Shown: positions 17,294 to 25,575, counted from the stretch's first letter. The stretch: DNA of 64,000 nucleotides from Bacteroidales bacterium (GCA_014860585.1 JACZJL010000053.1:1-64000), one strand, 5' to 3'. Numbers and translations are program-made. The notes: a model not told the origin generated them from the letters alone.

Positions 17294-17767
17294 TAAATAA
17301 TTTTTTCGTAAAAATAGGAATAATCAGTCAACACTTGAGGAAAAAATATTTTTTAAAATTGGATTTTAAGATGAGTATTTTTCTAAAATACTTAAATTCA
17401 AATACATGCATTCAATACAAAATTTGTTTGCTTTTGACATTAACAGGGTTCCATTCGTTGTTAATCCCCAATTATGTAAAAGAATAGACAAATCAATAAA
17501 AAAGTAATATCGATTGGGGCAAACATCATTATCCATCAACCCTAAAGGGTCGGGATTTTCAAGCCAGAAAAGTCGGGACTTTCAGCACTAAACACAATAA
17601 ATCGTTGAAAATCATTGCTCCCGGATTTTATCCCGATACTTTAGGAGGAGTTGGGATCAACATTAAGCGTTTTCTGTCAGGAACAGCATAAAATATTTTC
17701 TTAATCAGGGGGCATCAAACAAAATCAGTTAGTTCGGTATTTCATGCCTCTAACTTTTTATTTGGTA
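17294..17767. other. Non-coding gap between recJ and the CWC gene
   Basis: I see no plausible gene in these 474 bases. The upstream part is AT-rich and presumably holds the recJ promoter. Around 17536-17656 there are degenerate short repeats: ACCCTAAAGGGT, the direct pair GTCGGGATTTTC / GTCGGGACTTTC, and a loose inverted counterpart (TCCCGATACTTTAGGAGG). This looks like a decayed palindromic repeat rather than an RNA gene. Confidence 0.5.
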
Positions 17768-17968
17768 TTAAAGGAGAAGCAAATCGTTCTTTTTATAATC
17801 ATCCAGGCACTTTGGGCAAAGGCAACCGGCGTAAGTTTTATTAAGGAATTCCAAGTTTTTGGGTGGTATGTATAGTTTACTACACCAACAATTTCCGGTT
17901 GGATTGCAGGTAAATTGTGCCTGGCATTTTGGGCAGATTGAAATTTTGGGTTTATTTGTCGATTTCAT
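17768..17968 (-). CDS. Small cysteine-rich CWC-type protein
   Basis: A 66-residue protein with the pattern CPKC, a C-x-C pair in NCWC, and a final CLCPKC, giving eight closely placed cysteines likely to bind zinc. The arrangement matches the bacterial Cys_rich_CWC family (named for its Cys-Trp-Cys), whose function is unknown. Its ATG is 4 bases after the folB stop, so it is the last gene of the gltX-folB operon. A hydrophobic C-terminus (LLLL) follows a Lys-rich stretch. Confidence 0.78.
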   Translation of the reverse strand: MKSTNKPKISICPKCQAQFTCNPTGNCWCSKLYIPPKNLEFLNKTYAGCLCPKCLDDYKKNDLLLL

Positions 17969-17972
17969 GGTT

Positions 17973-18323
17973 TCAATCAGTAAGCGTGAGACTCACACTG
18001 CCAATCTTACCACCAAGGGGGGGGTTCATTTTTGATACTTTGATTTTGGCAGAGACGATTTCGGGAAAACTATTTCTCAACGCATTTAAAATTCTTCTTC
18101 CGACATGCTCGAGCAGTTTCGATTTTACAGCCATTTGTTCTTTTACCACAAGAAAAACCTCCTGATAATTGATTGTTTTCGAAAGCTTGTCCAAATTCTC
18201 GGCCTCTGTAGTGTCAGTTTCTATCCACAGGTCAACAATAAAACGTGTTCCGATGATCTGTTCTTCGCTGAAACAACCATGATAAGCAAAGAACTCCATA
18301 TTTTCAAGCGCAATTTGTGCCAT
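17973..18323 (-). CDS. folB: Dihydroneopterin aldolase
   Basis: A 116-residue enzyme from the ATG at 18323, the start that aligns with the family (MAQIALENMEFFAYHGCF); a longer frame would overlap gltX. FolB converts 7,8-dihydroneopterin to 6-hydroxymethyl-dihydropterin and glycolaldehyde in folate synthesis. The conserved AYHGCFSEEQ, the NYQEV segment with substrate-binding Tyr and Glu, LLEHVGRRIL, and a late Lys in ISAKIKVSK-like sequence (SAKIKVSKMNPP) are present. The start lies 4 bases past the gltX stop codon, indicating translational coupling. Confidence 0.9.
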   Translation of the reverse strand: MAQIALENMEFFAYHGCFSEEQIIGTRFIVDLWIETDTTEAENLDKLSKTINYQEVFLVVKEQMAVKSKLLEHVGRRILNALRNSFPEIVSAKIKVSKMNPPLGGKIGSVSLTLTD

Positions 18324-18327
18324 ATTT

Positions 18328-19854
18328 TTACCCAATTTTTTTGATTCCTGACTCAATCCTATCGACGAATTCCGCTTTTCCAATCATTTCGGCGATCAGC
18401 ATCAGGTCGGGGCCAAATCCGCCACCCACTAAAAGCAACCTGAGTGCATTCATAACGATACCCATCCCAAGCGATTTTTCCTCTACAAAATGATGAATTA
18501 TTTCTTTGATTTTATCCGCTTTGAAGTCATCAATGTCAATCATCCTGTCTTTCAACTCAATCATTATTGCAGGTAAATCAGCTTTCCAACGCTTTTTAAC
18601 TACTTGTTCATCGTAACTTTTCGGCGACTGAAAAAAGAATGAAGACTGTTCCCAGAAATCTGAGATGAAATTTGCCCGTTCTTTAATGATTCCTACTACT
18701 TTTTCCACATATTCCGGCTTAGCTTCAACCCCTTTTTCACGAAGTTTGGGTAAATAAAGACGGGCAAGTTCAGCATCACTTTTCCCCACCAAATATTTAT
18801 GATTAAACCATTTGGCTTTTTCAGGATCGAATTTTGAACCCGATTTTCCAACACGCTCCAGTGAAAATTCTTTGGCCAGTTCATCCATTGAAAATATTTC
18901 CTGTTCTGTACCAGGGTTCCAGCCAAGGAAGGCCAACATATTAATGAAAGCATCCGGAAAATACCCTGATTCTCTGTAACCACTCGAAAATTCGCCGGTT
19001 GACGGGTCTTTCCATTGCAGTGGAAAGACCGGGAATCCAAGCCTGTCGCCGTCCCGTTTACTCAATTTGCCGTTGCCGTCAGGCTTGAGAAGTAAAGGAA
19101 GATGTGCAAACTGTGGTGCTTCCCATCCAAAACAACGGTAAAGGAATATATGAAGAGGAGCTGAAGGCAGCCATTCTTCACCTCTTATCACATGGCTGAT
19201 TTCCATCAGGTGGTCATCAACGATATTGGCAAGGTGATACGTGGGCATCCCATCGGATTTGAACAAGACCTTATCGTCGAGCATTTCTGACTTTACTTCC
19301 ACCCTGCCACGAATCAAGTCGTTAACAACAATGGTCTCATGGGCCGGTATCTTAATCCTGATTACATAGGGTTCTCCAGAACCTAATCGCCGTTGGATTT
19401 CAGCTTCACCCATTGTTAGCGAGTTTTTCATTGTATCGCGTGTGGTCACGTCGTATTGCTGACTGGAAGATTTTTCAGTCTTCAAACGATCACGCATTGT
19501 ATCCAACTCTTCCGGTGTATCGAAAGCATAGTAAGCGTTGCCTGAGGCCACCAACTGATTGGCATATTGAGCATACAGTGCTTTGCGTTCCGACTGCCTG
19601 TAGGGTGCATATTTCCCTCCGTTATCAGGCCCTTCATCATAAAGGATACCGCACCATTTCAGCGATTCGATGATGTACTCCTCTGCACCCGGTACATAAC
19701 GCAGCTGGTCGGTGTCTTCGATACGGAGCAGAAAAGTTCCGTTATACCTTTTGGCAAAGAGGTAATTGTATAAAGCAGTTCTTACACCACCGATGTGCAG
19801 CGGTCCGGTAGGACTTGGCGCAAAGCGCACCCTTACGGGTTTATCATTATTCAT
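18328..19854 (-). CDS. gltX: Glutamyl-tRNA synthetase
   Basis: A 508-residue class I aminoacyl-tRNA synthetase. The HIGH motif is HIGG at residues 20-23 (in PSPTGPLHIGG) and the KMSKS motif is KLSKR at 263-267. The IEDTDQ and VIRGEEWLPS segments are canonical for glutamate recognition and the fold. The C-terminal anticodon-binding helices extend to the end. It attaches glutamate to tRNA-Glu and is the first gene of the gltX-folB-CWC operon. The sequence alone does not show whether it also charges tRNA-Gln. Confidence 0.96.
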   Translation of the reverse strand: MNNDKPVRVRFAPSPTGPLHIGGVRTALYNYLFAKRYNGTFLLRIEDTDQLRYVPGAEEYIIESLKWCGILYDEGPDNGGKYAPYRQSERKALYAQYANQLVASGNAYYAFDTPEELDTMRDRLKTEKSSSQQYDVTTRDTMKNSLTMGEAEIQRRLGSGEPYVIRIKIPAHETIVVNDLIRGRVEVKSEMLDDKVLFKSDGMPTYHLANIVDDHLMEISHVIRGEEWLPSAPLHIFLYRCFGWEAPQFAHLPLLLKPDGNGKLSKRDGDRLGFPVFPLQWKDPSTGEFSSGYRESGYFPDAFINMLAFLGWNPGTEQEIFSMDELAKEFSLERVGKSGSKFDPEKAKWFNHKYLVGKSDAELARLYLPKLREKGVEAKPEYVEKVVGIIKERANFISDFWEQSSFFFQSPKSYDEQVVKKRWKADLPAIMIELKDRMIDIDDFKADKIKEIIHHFVEEKSLGMGIVMNALRLLLVGGGFGPDLMLIAEMIGKAEFVDRIESGIKKIG

Positions 19855-19870
19855 CTGTGAAAATTTTCGG

Positions 19871-19878
19871 CAAAGATA
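19871..19878 (-). promoter_or_regulatory. Putative -7 box (TATCTTTG) for gltX operon
   Basis: The minus strand reads TATCTTTGCC, matching TAnnTTTG, and ends 16 bases before the gltX ATG, giving a very short leader. No clear -33 element is visible. Confidence 0.45.
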
Positions 19879-19945
19879 ATGGTTGATTTCGGATCTGATG
19901 ATTTCCGGATTTTCAGGTTAAAACAGCCTCTTTCGCGAAAAAATA

Positions 19946-19953
19946 TACTTTTG
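19946..19953 (+). promoter_or_regulatory. Putative -7 box (TACTTTTG) for tRNA-Arg
   Basis: TACTTTTG fits TAnnTTTG and ends 17 bases before the mature 5' end of the tRNA, the position expected for its promoter. Confidence 0.5.
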
Positions 19954-19970
19954 CTGTTGATTTTTAGTTT

Positions 19971-20042
19971 GGCCCCATAGTTCAATGGATAGAATTTCAG
20001 ATTCCGGTTCTGACGATGTGGGTTCGAATCCCGCTGGGGTCA
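19971..20042 (+). tRNA. tRNA-Arg (anticodon CCG)
   Basis: A complete 72-base cloverleaf: acceptor GGCCCCA/TGGGGTC, D stem GTTC/GAAT, anticodon stem TCAGA/TCTGA with loop TTCCGGT (anticodon CCG, reading CGG), T stem GTGGG/CCCGC with TTCGAAT loop, discriminator A. CCA is not encoded. Confidence 0.95.
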
Positions 20043-20064
20043 CAACTGTCCGGTTTTTAAAAAC

Positions 20065-20107
20065 AAAAAACCACCAAGCCATTGGGTATCCAGCTTGGTG
20101 GTTTTTT
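20065..20107 (+). terminator. Hairpin terminator after tRNA-Arg
   Basis: AAAAAACCACCAAG at 20065-20078 pairs with CTTGGTGGTTTTTT at 20094-20107 around a 15-base loop. The A-tract and T-tract make it usable from both strands, so it can end both the tRNA transcript and the convergent yceI operon. Confidence 0.85.
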
Positions 20108-20125
20108 ATGGTTTTAAACCTTTTG

Positions 20126-20674
20126 TTATATCGCTTCCAACTTCACATCCACTGTCACTTCGATAGATTCGGCAATATTGTTGACAACAGCGCCGGGAAT
20201 TTTAATTTCGTAATCGGCCACTTTGACGTTGAATTTTGAAAAACCCTGAATCACACCACCCTTGACAGTGAAAGTTCCTTTTTCGGCAATGTCTTTGGTT
20301 ACGCCATGAATAGTCAGTTTTCCCTCAACATTGGCATCGTAGGTTCCATCTTTAGAAAAATCCAAATCAGCAAGATTGGTAACTTTTCCCTGGAAGGAAG
20401 CATTTGGAAAATTATGGGATTCCAAATAGTTTTCGTTAAAATGCTCCTGCATCAGCGCCTTTTCAAATTCAAAGGATTTGATAAGAACCCTGAAAACAAA
20501 ATCACCCGTTTGTAAATCAAGGGCAGCATTCACCTGGCGGTTGTGGGCTTCAATATCCTCAACTGGTGTTGATGAAAAGAAGCGGATATGACCATTTTTG
20601 GTCATGTATTTCTGCGAGTAAGCAACGTTGGTTGATAACAGAAGTGCCAAAATTGAAATGAAAATTGTTTTCAT
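20126..20674 (-). CDS. YceI family periplasmic protein
   Basis: A 182-residue secreted protein with a signal peptide (FISILALLLSTNVAYSQ). The remainder is a YceI lipocalin-like barrel: KNGHIRFFSSTPVEDIEAHN at the front, FEFEKALMQEHFNENYLESHNFPNASFQGKV in the middle, and GKLTIHGVTKDI near the end. YceI proteins bind polyisoprenoid or amphiphilic ligands in the periplasm. This one is the last gene of the module that starts with the two cytochrome-like genes; YceI proteins often sit beside cytochrome or quinone-linked genes. The ligand here is unknown. Confidence 0.88.
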   Translation of the reverse strand: MKTIFISILALLLSTNVAYSQKYMTKNGHIRFFSSTPVEDIEAHNRQVNAALDLQTGDFVFRVLIKSFEFEKALMQEHFNENYLESHNFPNASFQGKVTNLADLDFSKDGTYDANVEGKLTIHGVTKDIAEKGTFTVKGGVIQGFSKFNVKVADYEIKIPGAVVNNIAESIEVTVDVKLEAI

Positions 20675-20705
20675 ACTTATAAAGAATTAAATGATTGATA
20701 TTGAA

Positions 20706-21140
20706 CTAATTTACTATAGATCCTTTTTCAAGAATCACGTCGGTTTCGTTATAGCCTGTGCAAAAGCCTTTTATAGTGATTTCTTTACCGATTCCAAGGT
20801 TAATCAGCGGCTGAGCGTACTCCGGTAACATAGTAATCCGAACTCCTTCGGGGCCAAACATCCCTTCGTCAAACTCAAAAACGGCCACCGTTAGATCGTC
20901 GGGGGTATCGATCTTGGTAAGCACTCCGGTAACTTCCAATAACTTCCCGTTAAATCTTTCAACTGCAGTGATATTGTCATCTTTGTAAGATTGAAAAAGA
21001 TCGCTTGCAACAACACTAAAGTCAGCCTTTTGATTCTCAAAGTCAGGGTGAGGTTTGTTGTAAAAAAATTTATAAACAACGAAAAGTGCGATGAGTCCTA
21101 CAATTACAAGTGTTCCGATTACTTTAATCCATGTTTTCAT
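20706..21140 (-). CDS. Membrane-anchored OB-fold protein (tRNA_anti-like)
   Basis: A 144-residue protein from the ATG at 21140; the longer in-frame start at 21275 directly abuts the preceding stop and adds a non-conserved leader before the membrane segment. An N-terminal helix (TWIKVIGTLVIVGLIALFVVYKFF) anchors it. The remainder contains DLFQSYKDDNITAVERFNGKLLEVTGVLTKI and later KEITIKGFCTGYNETDVIL, the pattern of the OB-fold family called tRNA_anti-like. The function is unknown. It is the fourth gene of the five-gene cytochrome/DUF5777/YceI module, 31 bases before yceI. Confidence 0.75.
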   Translation of the reverse strand: MKTWIKVIGTLVIVGLIALFVVYKFFYNKPHPDFENQKADFSVVASDLFQSYKDDNITAVERFNGKLLEVTGVLTKIDTPDDLTVAVFEFDEGMFGPEGVRITMLPEYAQPLINLGIGKEITIKGFCTGYNETDVILEKGSIVN

Positions 21141-21275
21141 GGGCGTTGTATTTTGATTTTTAGTGAATGAATATAAAACATGGTCATTCAGTAAATGATC
21201 AGAAAAGGTGGGAAATAAACAGGTATTAAGGTAATAAGTTGTTGGATTATGATTTTTTAACTTGTTACCTATCAT

Positions 21276-22193
21276 CTACATTTTGAAAGCCTTTGGTTTT
21301 ACGATTGTAAATACTCTTGAAATGTTAAATCCGAAATAAACGTCGCCTTTGTTCCATTTACCAGCAGTTTCGGTGATGAAACCACTCTCAAAAATTGGAT
21401 CGGAATTGGTGCAAAACAGCTGGAATACATGGCCGCCGGTTTCAAGATCAAAACCAATGGAAAAGGAATTATCAGTGGGTGTTGAGATAATCTGGTCGGG
21501 GAAAACATACCAGTACTCTGCATTCAGTGATGCACGGCTGGACAATTTTACACGTCCGCCAAACCCTGTGGCAAAGATGTCGTTTTTATCCTCTTCGGTA
21601 AGTACTAAATTTTTATGCACAAGTGTTGGTGTAATTTGAAATGAAAGACCAGGACTAAATTTGCGGGCAATAAGCAGTTGATGCGTAAAAGCCAACCTTG
21701 ATGAGAAATAGTTTTCCCGGTCAGGTTCAGCCCACTTCAGGGAGTTCAATGAAATGCTGCCGAAATAGGTGACTGCAATGGGCATTACTTTCGCACCGGT
21801 GCTTTGCCTGAGAATCTTCCCTTTAATAAAGCCATCGAAAGTTTTTTTATAAGAACTTCGGCCAATACCAACAGCGAGCCGGTCATTGATCCCGTACTCG
21901 AAACCAAGTCGAATGTTGGCCTGATCTAAGCCCCAGAATTCGTAAGCCCCGGAATTTATCTTTCCAAAGTGGTGCTGGATCAGGAACATCAGCACCCCGG
22001 GAGCAGGATTTTCGATTGAGTGCCCCAATACAAGGCGCGTTGTTTTGAACGTTGCCGTCTCGAATTCCACGGTTTCAGGTTCATCACCAAACAGGTCCAT
22101 CAGGTCGGTCTGGGCATTTAGTTTACTTGTTGCCAGGCAAATAAAAACGAATGACAACATCAGGGTGAAATATTTTACTGTTTTCATCTTCAT
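21276..22193 (-). CDS. DUF5777 family outer membrane beta-barrel protein
   Basis: A 305-residue secreted protein (signal peptide to about residue 28, ending SKLNAQ). The segment FETATFKTTRLVLGHSIENPAPGVLMFLIQHHFG, then GLDQANIRLGFEYGINDRLAVGIGRSS, matches DUF5777, a barrel-like family found in Bacteroidota next to c-type cytochrome and YceI genes. Repeated amphipathic strands and the final FGFNISRVFTIV support an outer membrane location. No function has been assigned to the family as far as I know. ATGs at 22193 and 22187 are both possible starts. It follows the 131-residue cytochrome by 23 bases. Confidence 0.82.
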   Translation of the reverse strand: MKMKTVKYFTLMLSFVFICLATSKLNAQTDLMDLFGDEPETVEFETATFKTTRLVLGHSIENPAPGVLMFLIQHHFGKINSGAYEFWGLDQANIRLGFEYGINDRLAVGIGRSSYKKTFDGFIKGKILRQSTGAKVMPIAVTYFGSISLNSLKWAEPDRENYFSSRLAFTHQLLIARKFSPGLSFQITPTLVHKNLVLTEEDKNDIFATGFGGRVKLSSRASLNAEYWYVFPDQIISTPTDNSFSIGFDLETGGHVFQLFCTNSDPIFESGFITETAGKWNKGDVYFGFNISRVFTIVKPKAFKM

Positions 22194-22216
22194 ATCGATT
22201 AATGAGTTTTGATGGA

Positions 22217-22612
22217 TTAGTTATTTGGCGCCCCGGCATTGAGCCATGCATCAATTTTTGCAAGGTCACACGAATTTAGTTTGTTACCACCTTTAGGCAT
22301 TGGTGACCACGGCGATACATGATTGATTGCCCCTCTGAAACTTCCATTGGCTATGATAGGCTGCAATCCATCATAAGAGTCTGTGATAATACCTGCGGTT
22401 GGTGCGCTTGAATTATGACAGGCATTGCAATTGTTTGCCAAAATCGGCGCAACAGTTAATGAGTAGGTAACGCTCGTCGTGTCGCAGCTGGTAGGGTTTG
22501 GATAAAGGTATTCTTCGCTGTCATAATAACATGAATTGGTGATGATAATCACCACAATCATGATGATTGTTATTGGTAAAAGTGACTTAAATTTAATTAT
22601 TTGGCGTTCCAT
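22217..22612 (-). CDS. Single-motif c-type cytochrome-like lipoprotein
   Basis: A 131-residue protein. Residues 10-28 form a hydrophobic leader ending in a lipobox-like TNSC. One cytochrome-type unit follows: CDTTSVTYSLTVAPIL, haem-binding motif CNACH, then a distal Met candidate in WSPMP, and the end WLNAGAPNN. This unit is nearly the same as the last unit of the 334-type gene upstream (ends WINDGTPNN), so it looks like a duplicated repeat that became its own gene. Its start overlaps the upstream stop by 20 bases, which implies coupled translation. It would carry one covalent haem in the periplasm or outer membrane. Confidence 0.8.
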   Translation of the reverse strand: MERQIIKFKSLLPITIIMIVVIIITNSCYYDSEEYLYPNPTSCDTTSVTYSLTVAPILANNCNACHNSSAPTAGIITDSYDGLQPIIANGSFRGAINHVSPWSPMPKGGNKLNSCDLAKIDAWLNAGAPNN

Positions 22613-23573
22613 CGTTTATCCATTTTTGAATTTGAGAAATATTGCAGTCCGAAAGCTTAGCTCCGTTTTTTGGCATCGGCGAGTAGCCTTGTTCGTGCCG
22701 GATAGCGCCCATTAACGACCCGTTGTTTGCAACTGCAACAAGGTCTGTGTGGTTGGTAAGGCTGATTCCGCCCGATGGCGAGCCGCCACTGTGGCATCCA
22801 TAGCAACGGTTTTGTATGATCGGCCATATTGTAGCCGAAAAAGTAACATTGACCGAATCACATTCAATATCATCACAATAATTGTTCAGCGCACCCTGCA
22901 TGATCCATTTGTAAACAGCATTGGTTTGCTCTGTTGTTAATGGATTTCTTGGTGGTGGTGGCATTCTTTTATCAGGATCATCTTCAACCATCACTTCGTA
23001 CAAATCGCTGCCATCTGCATTGAAAGGTCTGACATTTGCTGTGCTCATGATTCTGGCATAATCGGTCAGGATAACACCATCCGATGCTGAAGCTTCATCA
23101 TGACAACCGGAAATGGCGCAGGAGGACTGCAATAACGGGAGAATGGTATTTTGAAAATAGACCGTATCCGGATCGCAGGGAATACCTCCCGGAGGGAAAA
23201 TAAAAGTTGTATCCCGAATCCAGATTTCAAATTTGGCAATATCGCATTCCGATAATTTGACCCCTGTGGGCGGCATGGGTGAAAACCCTGCCTCATGCCT
23301 GATAGCTCCCAGTAAAGTGCCGTTTTCGGCAATGATTGCAACTGTATTAAAATCCGTGAAATCCATTCCTCCAGAAGGGCTTGCACCACTGTGACAACTG
23401 ATGCAATTCTGATCTAAAACAGGATACACACTCCCGGGATAGGTTACATTGGCTGTGTCACAAACTTCTGGCGGTAGGATTGGCCCGGCCTCAGGTTCAT
23501 GTTTGCAGGAGCCAATAAACAAGAGCCCGGCAGACGTCATGGCTAAAACAAATAGAAAAAAAGGACTTTTCAT
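22593..23573 (-). CDS. Multi-unit c-type cytochrome-like lipoprotein
   Basis: A 326-residue lipoprotein from the ATG at 23573, chosen because an AGGA lies just upstream and the leader (MKSPFFLFVLAMTSAGLLFIGSC) then starts normally. Three tandem units of 90-100 residues each begin with a C-D-x-x-x-V motif. The haem motifs are CISCH in unit 1, CAISGCH (an unusual C-x4-C-H) in unit 2, and CYGCH in unit 3. Distal Met candidates are in SPMPP, MPPPP and SPMPK. It probably transfers electrons at the cell envelope. It heads the module with the one-unit cytochrome, DUF5777, OB-fold and YceI genes. Confidence 0.82.
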   Translation of the reverse strand: MKSPFFLFVLAMTSAGLLFIGSCKHEPEAGPILPPEVCDTANVTYPGSVYPVLDQNCISCHSGASPSGGMDFTDFNTVAIIAENGTLLGAIRHEAGFSPMPPTGVKLSECDIAKFEIWIRDTTFIFPPGGIPCDPDTVYFQNTILPLLQSSCAISGCHDEASASDGVILTDYARIMSTANVRPFNADGSDLYEVMVEDDPDKRMPPPPRNPLTTEQTNAVYKWIMQGALNNYCDDIECDSVNVTFSATIWPIIQNRCYGCHSGGSPSGGISLTNHTDLVAVANNGSLMGAIRHEQGYSPMPKNGAKLSDCNISQIQKWINDGTPNN

Positions 23574-23730
23574 TTTCCTGAGTTTTAGGATAAGCATAAT
23601 AAGTAATCAGATGCAATATTACAAATAAAAATGTAATAATGGGGTTAAAGCATTATCCAGTTATGGTTTTCTCCCAAAATTCAATTAAGTGTTTGAAAGT
23701 GATTGAGTGCCGGATTATACCAAAAATCCA

Positions 23731-23738
23731 TACTTTTG
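23731..23738 (+). promoter_or_regulatory. Putative -7 box (TACTTTTG) for cysS
   Basis: TACTTTTGTCGC matches TAnnTTTG and ends 21 bases before the chosen cysS ATG at 23760. This also argues against the longer in-frame start at 23703, which lies upstream of the box. Confidence 0.55.
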
Positions 23739-23759
23739 TCGCGAAAAGAGAGATTAAAA

Positions 23760-25235
23760 ATGGAACATAAAATTTTACTTTACAATACATTAAGCCGCAG
23801 GAAAGAGGTTCTCGAGCCTTTGAACCCTCCACATGTCGGATTATATGTTTGCGGGCCTACTGTGTATGGTGATGCGCACCTGGGTCATGCAAGGCCTGCG
23901 GTCACCTTCGACCTGGTTTTTCGCTACCTGCTTCACCTTGGTTATAAGGTCAGGTATGTGCGCAATATTACCGATGTTGGCCATCTTGAAAATGATGCCG
24001 ATCAGGGTGAAGATAAAGTTGCAAAAAAAGCCCGCATCGAGCAACTTGAGCCCATGGAGATCGTACAGTATTTCACCTTGAGATACCACAAAAACATGGA
24101 GCAGCTCAATGTACAGCCCCCCAGCATTGAGCCACATGCTTCCGGTCATATTATTGAACAAATTGAAATGGTGAAAAAAATCCTCGATTCGGGTTTTGCC
24201 TACGAAAAGAATGGCTCAGTATATTTTGATGTGGTGAAATACAATACCAAAAACAATTACGGGAAATTGTCCGGAAGATCAATAGAAGAGACACTCGAAA
24301 ACACCCGTGAACTGGCTGGCCAGGAAGAAAAGCAGAGCCAGGTGGATTTTGCCATCTGGAAAAAAGCTTCCCCTGAGCACATCATGCGCTGGCCTTCGCC
24401 CTGGAGCGACGGATTCCCGGGTTGGCATCTTGAATGCACTGCTATGGGCTGCAAATATTTGGGAGAAAGGTTCGATATTCATGGCGGAGGAATGGACCTG
24501 ATTTTCCCGCATCATGAGTCAGAAATTGCCCAGGCTGTTGCTGCTAATGGTCATGATCACGTTCACTATTGGATGCACAACAACATGATAACTATTGACG
24601 GACAGAAAATGGGCAAGTCGCTCAATAACTTCATCACCCTGAATCAATTTTTCAATGGTGAGCATGAACTCCTCGAACAGGCTTATGACCCAATGACCAT
24701 CAGGTTCTTTATTTTGCAGGCACACTACCGCAGTACACTCGATTTCTCAAATGATGCCTTAAAAGCTGCTAAAAAGGGATTAAAGCGACTTTTGGCCGCC
24801 TCCGAAACGTTGGAAAAACTCAAACCCACCGACAAATCCACAGTCGAAATAGATTCATGGCGGACGAAGTGTTACGAGGCAATGAATGACGACTTTAACA
24901 GCCCGATCACCATAGCTCATCTTTTTGATGCCGTGCGTATGATCAATTCGATCAATGACGGTAAGGATACCATCACTTTACAAGACATGGAACTGCTAAG
25001 AATGACCTTCCATGTTTTTTTGTTCGAGATTCTTGGGTTAAAATCTGATGAACAGCATTCATCAGCCAATGAAGAACTTATCGAAGGGCTGATGCAGACC
25101 ATTCTCGACATCCGCAAAGAAGCCAAATTGAAGAAAGACTGGCCAACAGCCGATAAAATCCGCGATCACCTCAACGAATTAAGCATCGAAGTGAAAGACA
25201 CAAAAGATGGGGTAACCTGGGGAGTGAAAGGGTAA
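23760..25235 (+). CDS. cysS: Cysteinyl-tRNA synthetase
   Basis: A 491-residue class I synthetase from the ATG at 23760, which matches the family start ([16 protein letters not shown]) and sits just after the promoter box. Zinc ligand Cys31 is in [10 protein letters not shown], the HIGH motif is HLGH at 40-43, WHLECTAMG holds another zinc ligand, and the KMSKS loop is KMGKS. A helical C-terminal tRNA-binding domain with the DALIA-type core and the usual [14 protein letters not shown] ending is present. It attaches cysteine to tRNA-Cys. It is a single-gene unit. Confidence 0.96.
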   Translation: MEHKILLYNTLSRRKEVLEPLNPPHVGLYVCGPTVYGDAHLGHARPAVTFDLVFRYLLHLGYKVRYVRNITDVGHLENDADQGEDKVAKKARIEQLEPMEIVQYFTLRYHKNMEQLNVQPPSIEPHASGHIIEQIEMVKKILDSGFAYEKNGSVYFDVVKYNTKNNYGKLSGRSIEETLENTRELAGQEEKQSQVDFAIWKKASPEHIMRWPSPWSDGFPGWHLECTAMGCKYLGERFDIHGGGMDLIFPHHESEIAQAVAANGHDHVHYWMHNNMITIDGQKMGKSLNNFITLNQFFNGEHELLEQAYDPMTIRFFILQAHYRSTLDFSNDALKAAKKGLKRLLAASETLEKLKPTDKSTVEIDSWRTKCYEAMNDDFNSPITIAHLFDAVRMINSINDGKDTITLQDMELLRMTFHVFLFEILGLKSDEQHSSANEELIEGLMQTILDIRKEAKLKKDWPTADKIRDHLNELSIEVKDTKDGVTWGVKG

Positions 25236-25311
25236 TACCGATTGCACTTTCAATATAGTCCAATTTCGACTTCGTCTCATTGTACTATTTTCAAGTAGCA
25301 TCGGCATTTAC

Positions 25312-25361
25312 TCCCGAATATTCGGGATAAAATTATAAAATGGTCCAAACCATTTTATAAT
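25312..25361. repeat. Two adjacent palindromes downstream of cysS
   Basis: A perfect 16-bp palindrome (25312-25327, half-site TCCCGAAT) is followed at once by a 13-bp perfect inverted repeat, ATTATAAAATGGT at 25332-25344 and its complement at 25349-25361, with a 4-base loop. Neither has a T-tract. Confidence 0.75.
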
Positions 25362-25412
25362 TACAATTGGTATAAAATGTAAACGAAAAATACTCCCTGC
25401 TTTGGTTGAATG

Positions 25413-25449
25413 AAAAAGGCTTGCAACTACTATGGTTACAAGCCTTTTT
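25413..25449. terminator. Bidirectional terminator between cysS and tRNA-Ala
   Basis: AAAAAGGCTTG at 25413-25423 pairs with CAAGCCTTTTT at 25439-25449. It has T runs on both strands, and more T residues follow on the plus strand. It fits as the end of both cysS and the oppositely directed tRNA-Ala transcript. Confidence 0.8.
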
Positions 25450-25460
25450 GTTTTTTGATG

Positions 25461-25534
25461 TGGAGCGTATGGGAATCGAACCCATGACCTTTAGACTGCC
25501 AGTCTAACGCTCTAGCCAACTGAGCTAACGCCCC
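25461..25534 (-). tRNA. tRNA-Ala (anticodon GGC)
   Basis: A complete 74-base cloverleaf on the minus strand: acceptor GGGGCGT/ACGCTCC with the G3:U70 wobble that identifies tRNA-Ala, D stem GCTC/GAGC, anticodon stem TTAGA/TCTAA with loop CTGGCAG (anticodon GGC), T stem ATGGG/CCCAT, discriminator A. Confidence 0.96.
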
Positions 25535-25555
25535 AGGATTTCAAAAATCAGGTTG

Positions 25556-25563
25556 CAAAAATA
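25556..25563 (-). promoter_or_regulatory. Putative -7 box (TATTTTTG) for tRNA-Ala
   Basis: The minus strand reads TATTTTTGC, matching TAnnTTTG, ending 21 bases before the tRNA 5' end. The spacing resembles that at tRNA-Arg. Confidence 0.5.
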
Positions 25564-25575
25564 GAATTTTTCTGA

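Noticed and set aside
17521-17660. Possible insertion-sequence remnant or structured RNA between recJ and the CWC gene
   Set aside because: Only short degenerate repeats are visible, without clear terminal repeats, target duplication, coding remnant or stable long hairpin.
18696-19040. Open frame of 114 codons inside gltX
   Set aside because: It lies in another frame of the well-conserved gltX gene on the same strand and resembles no protein.
21141-21275. Longer start of the OB-fold gene
   Set aside because: The extra 45 residues are polar and precede the natural N-terminal membrane helix; the ATG at 21140 gives a typical anchor.
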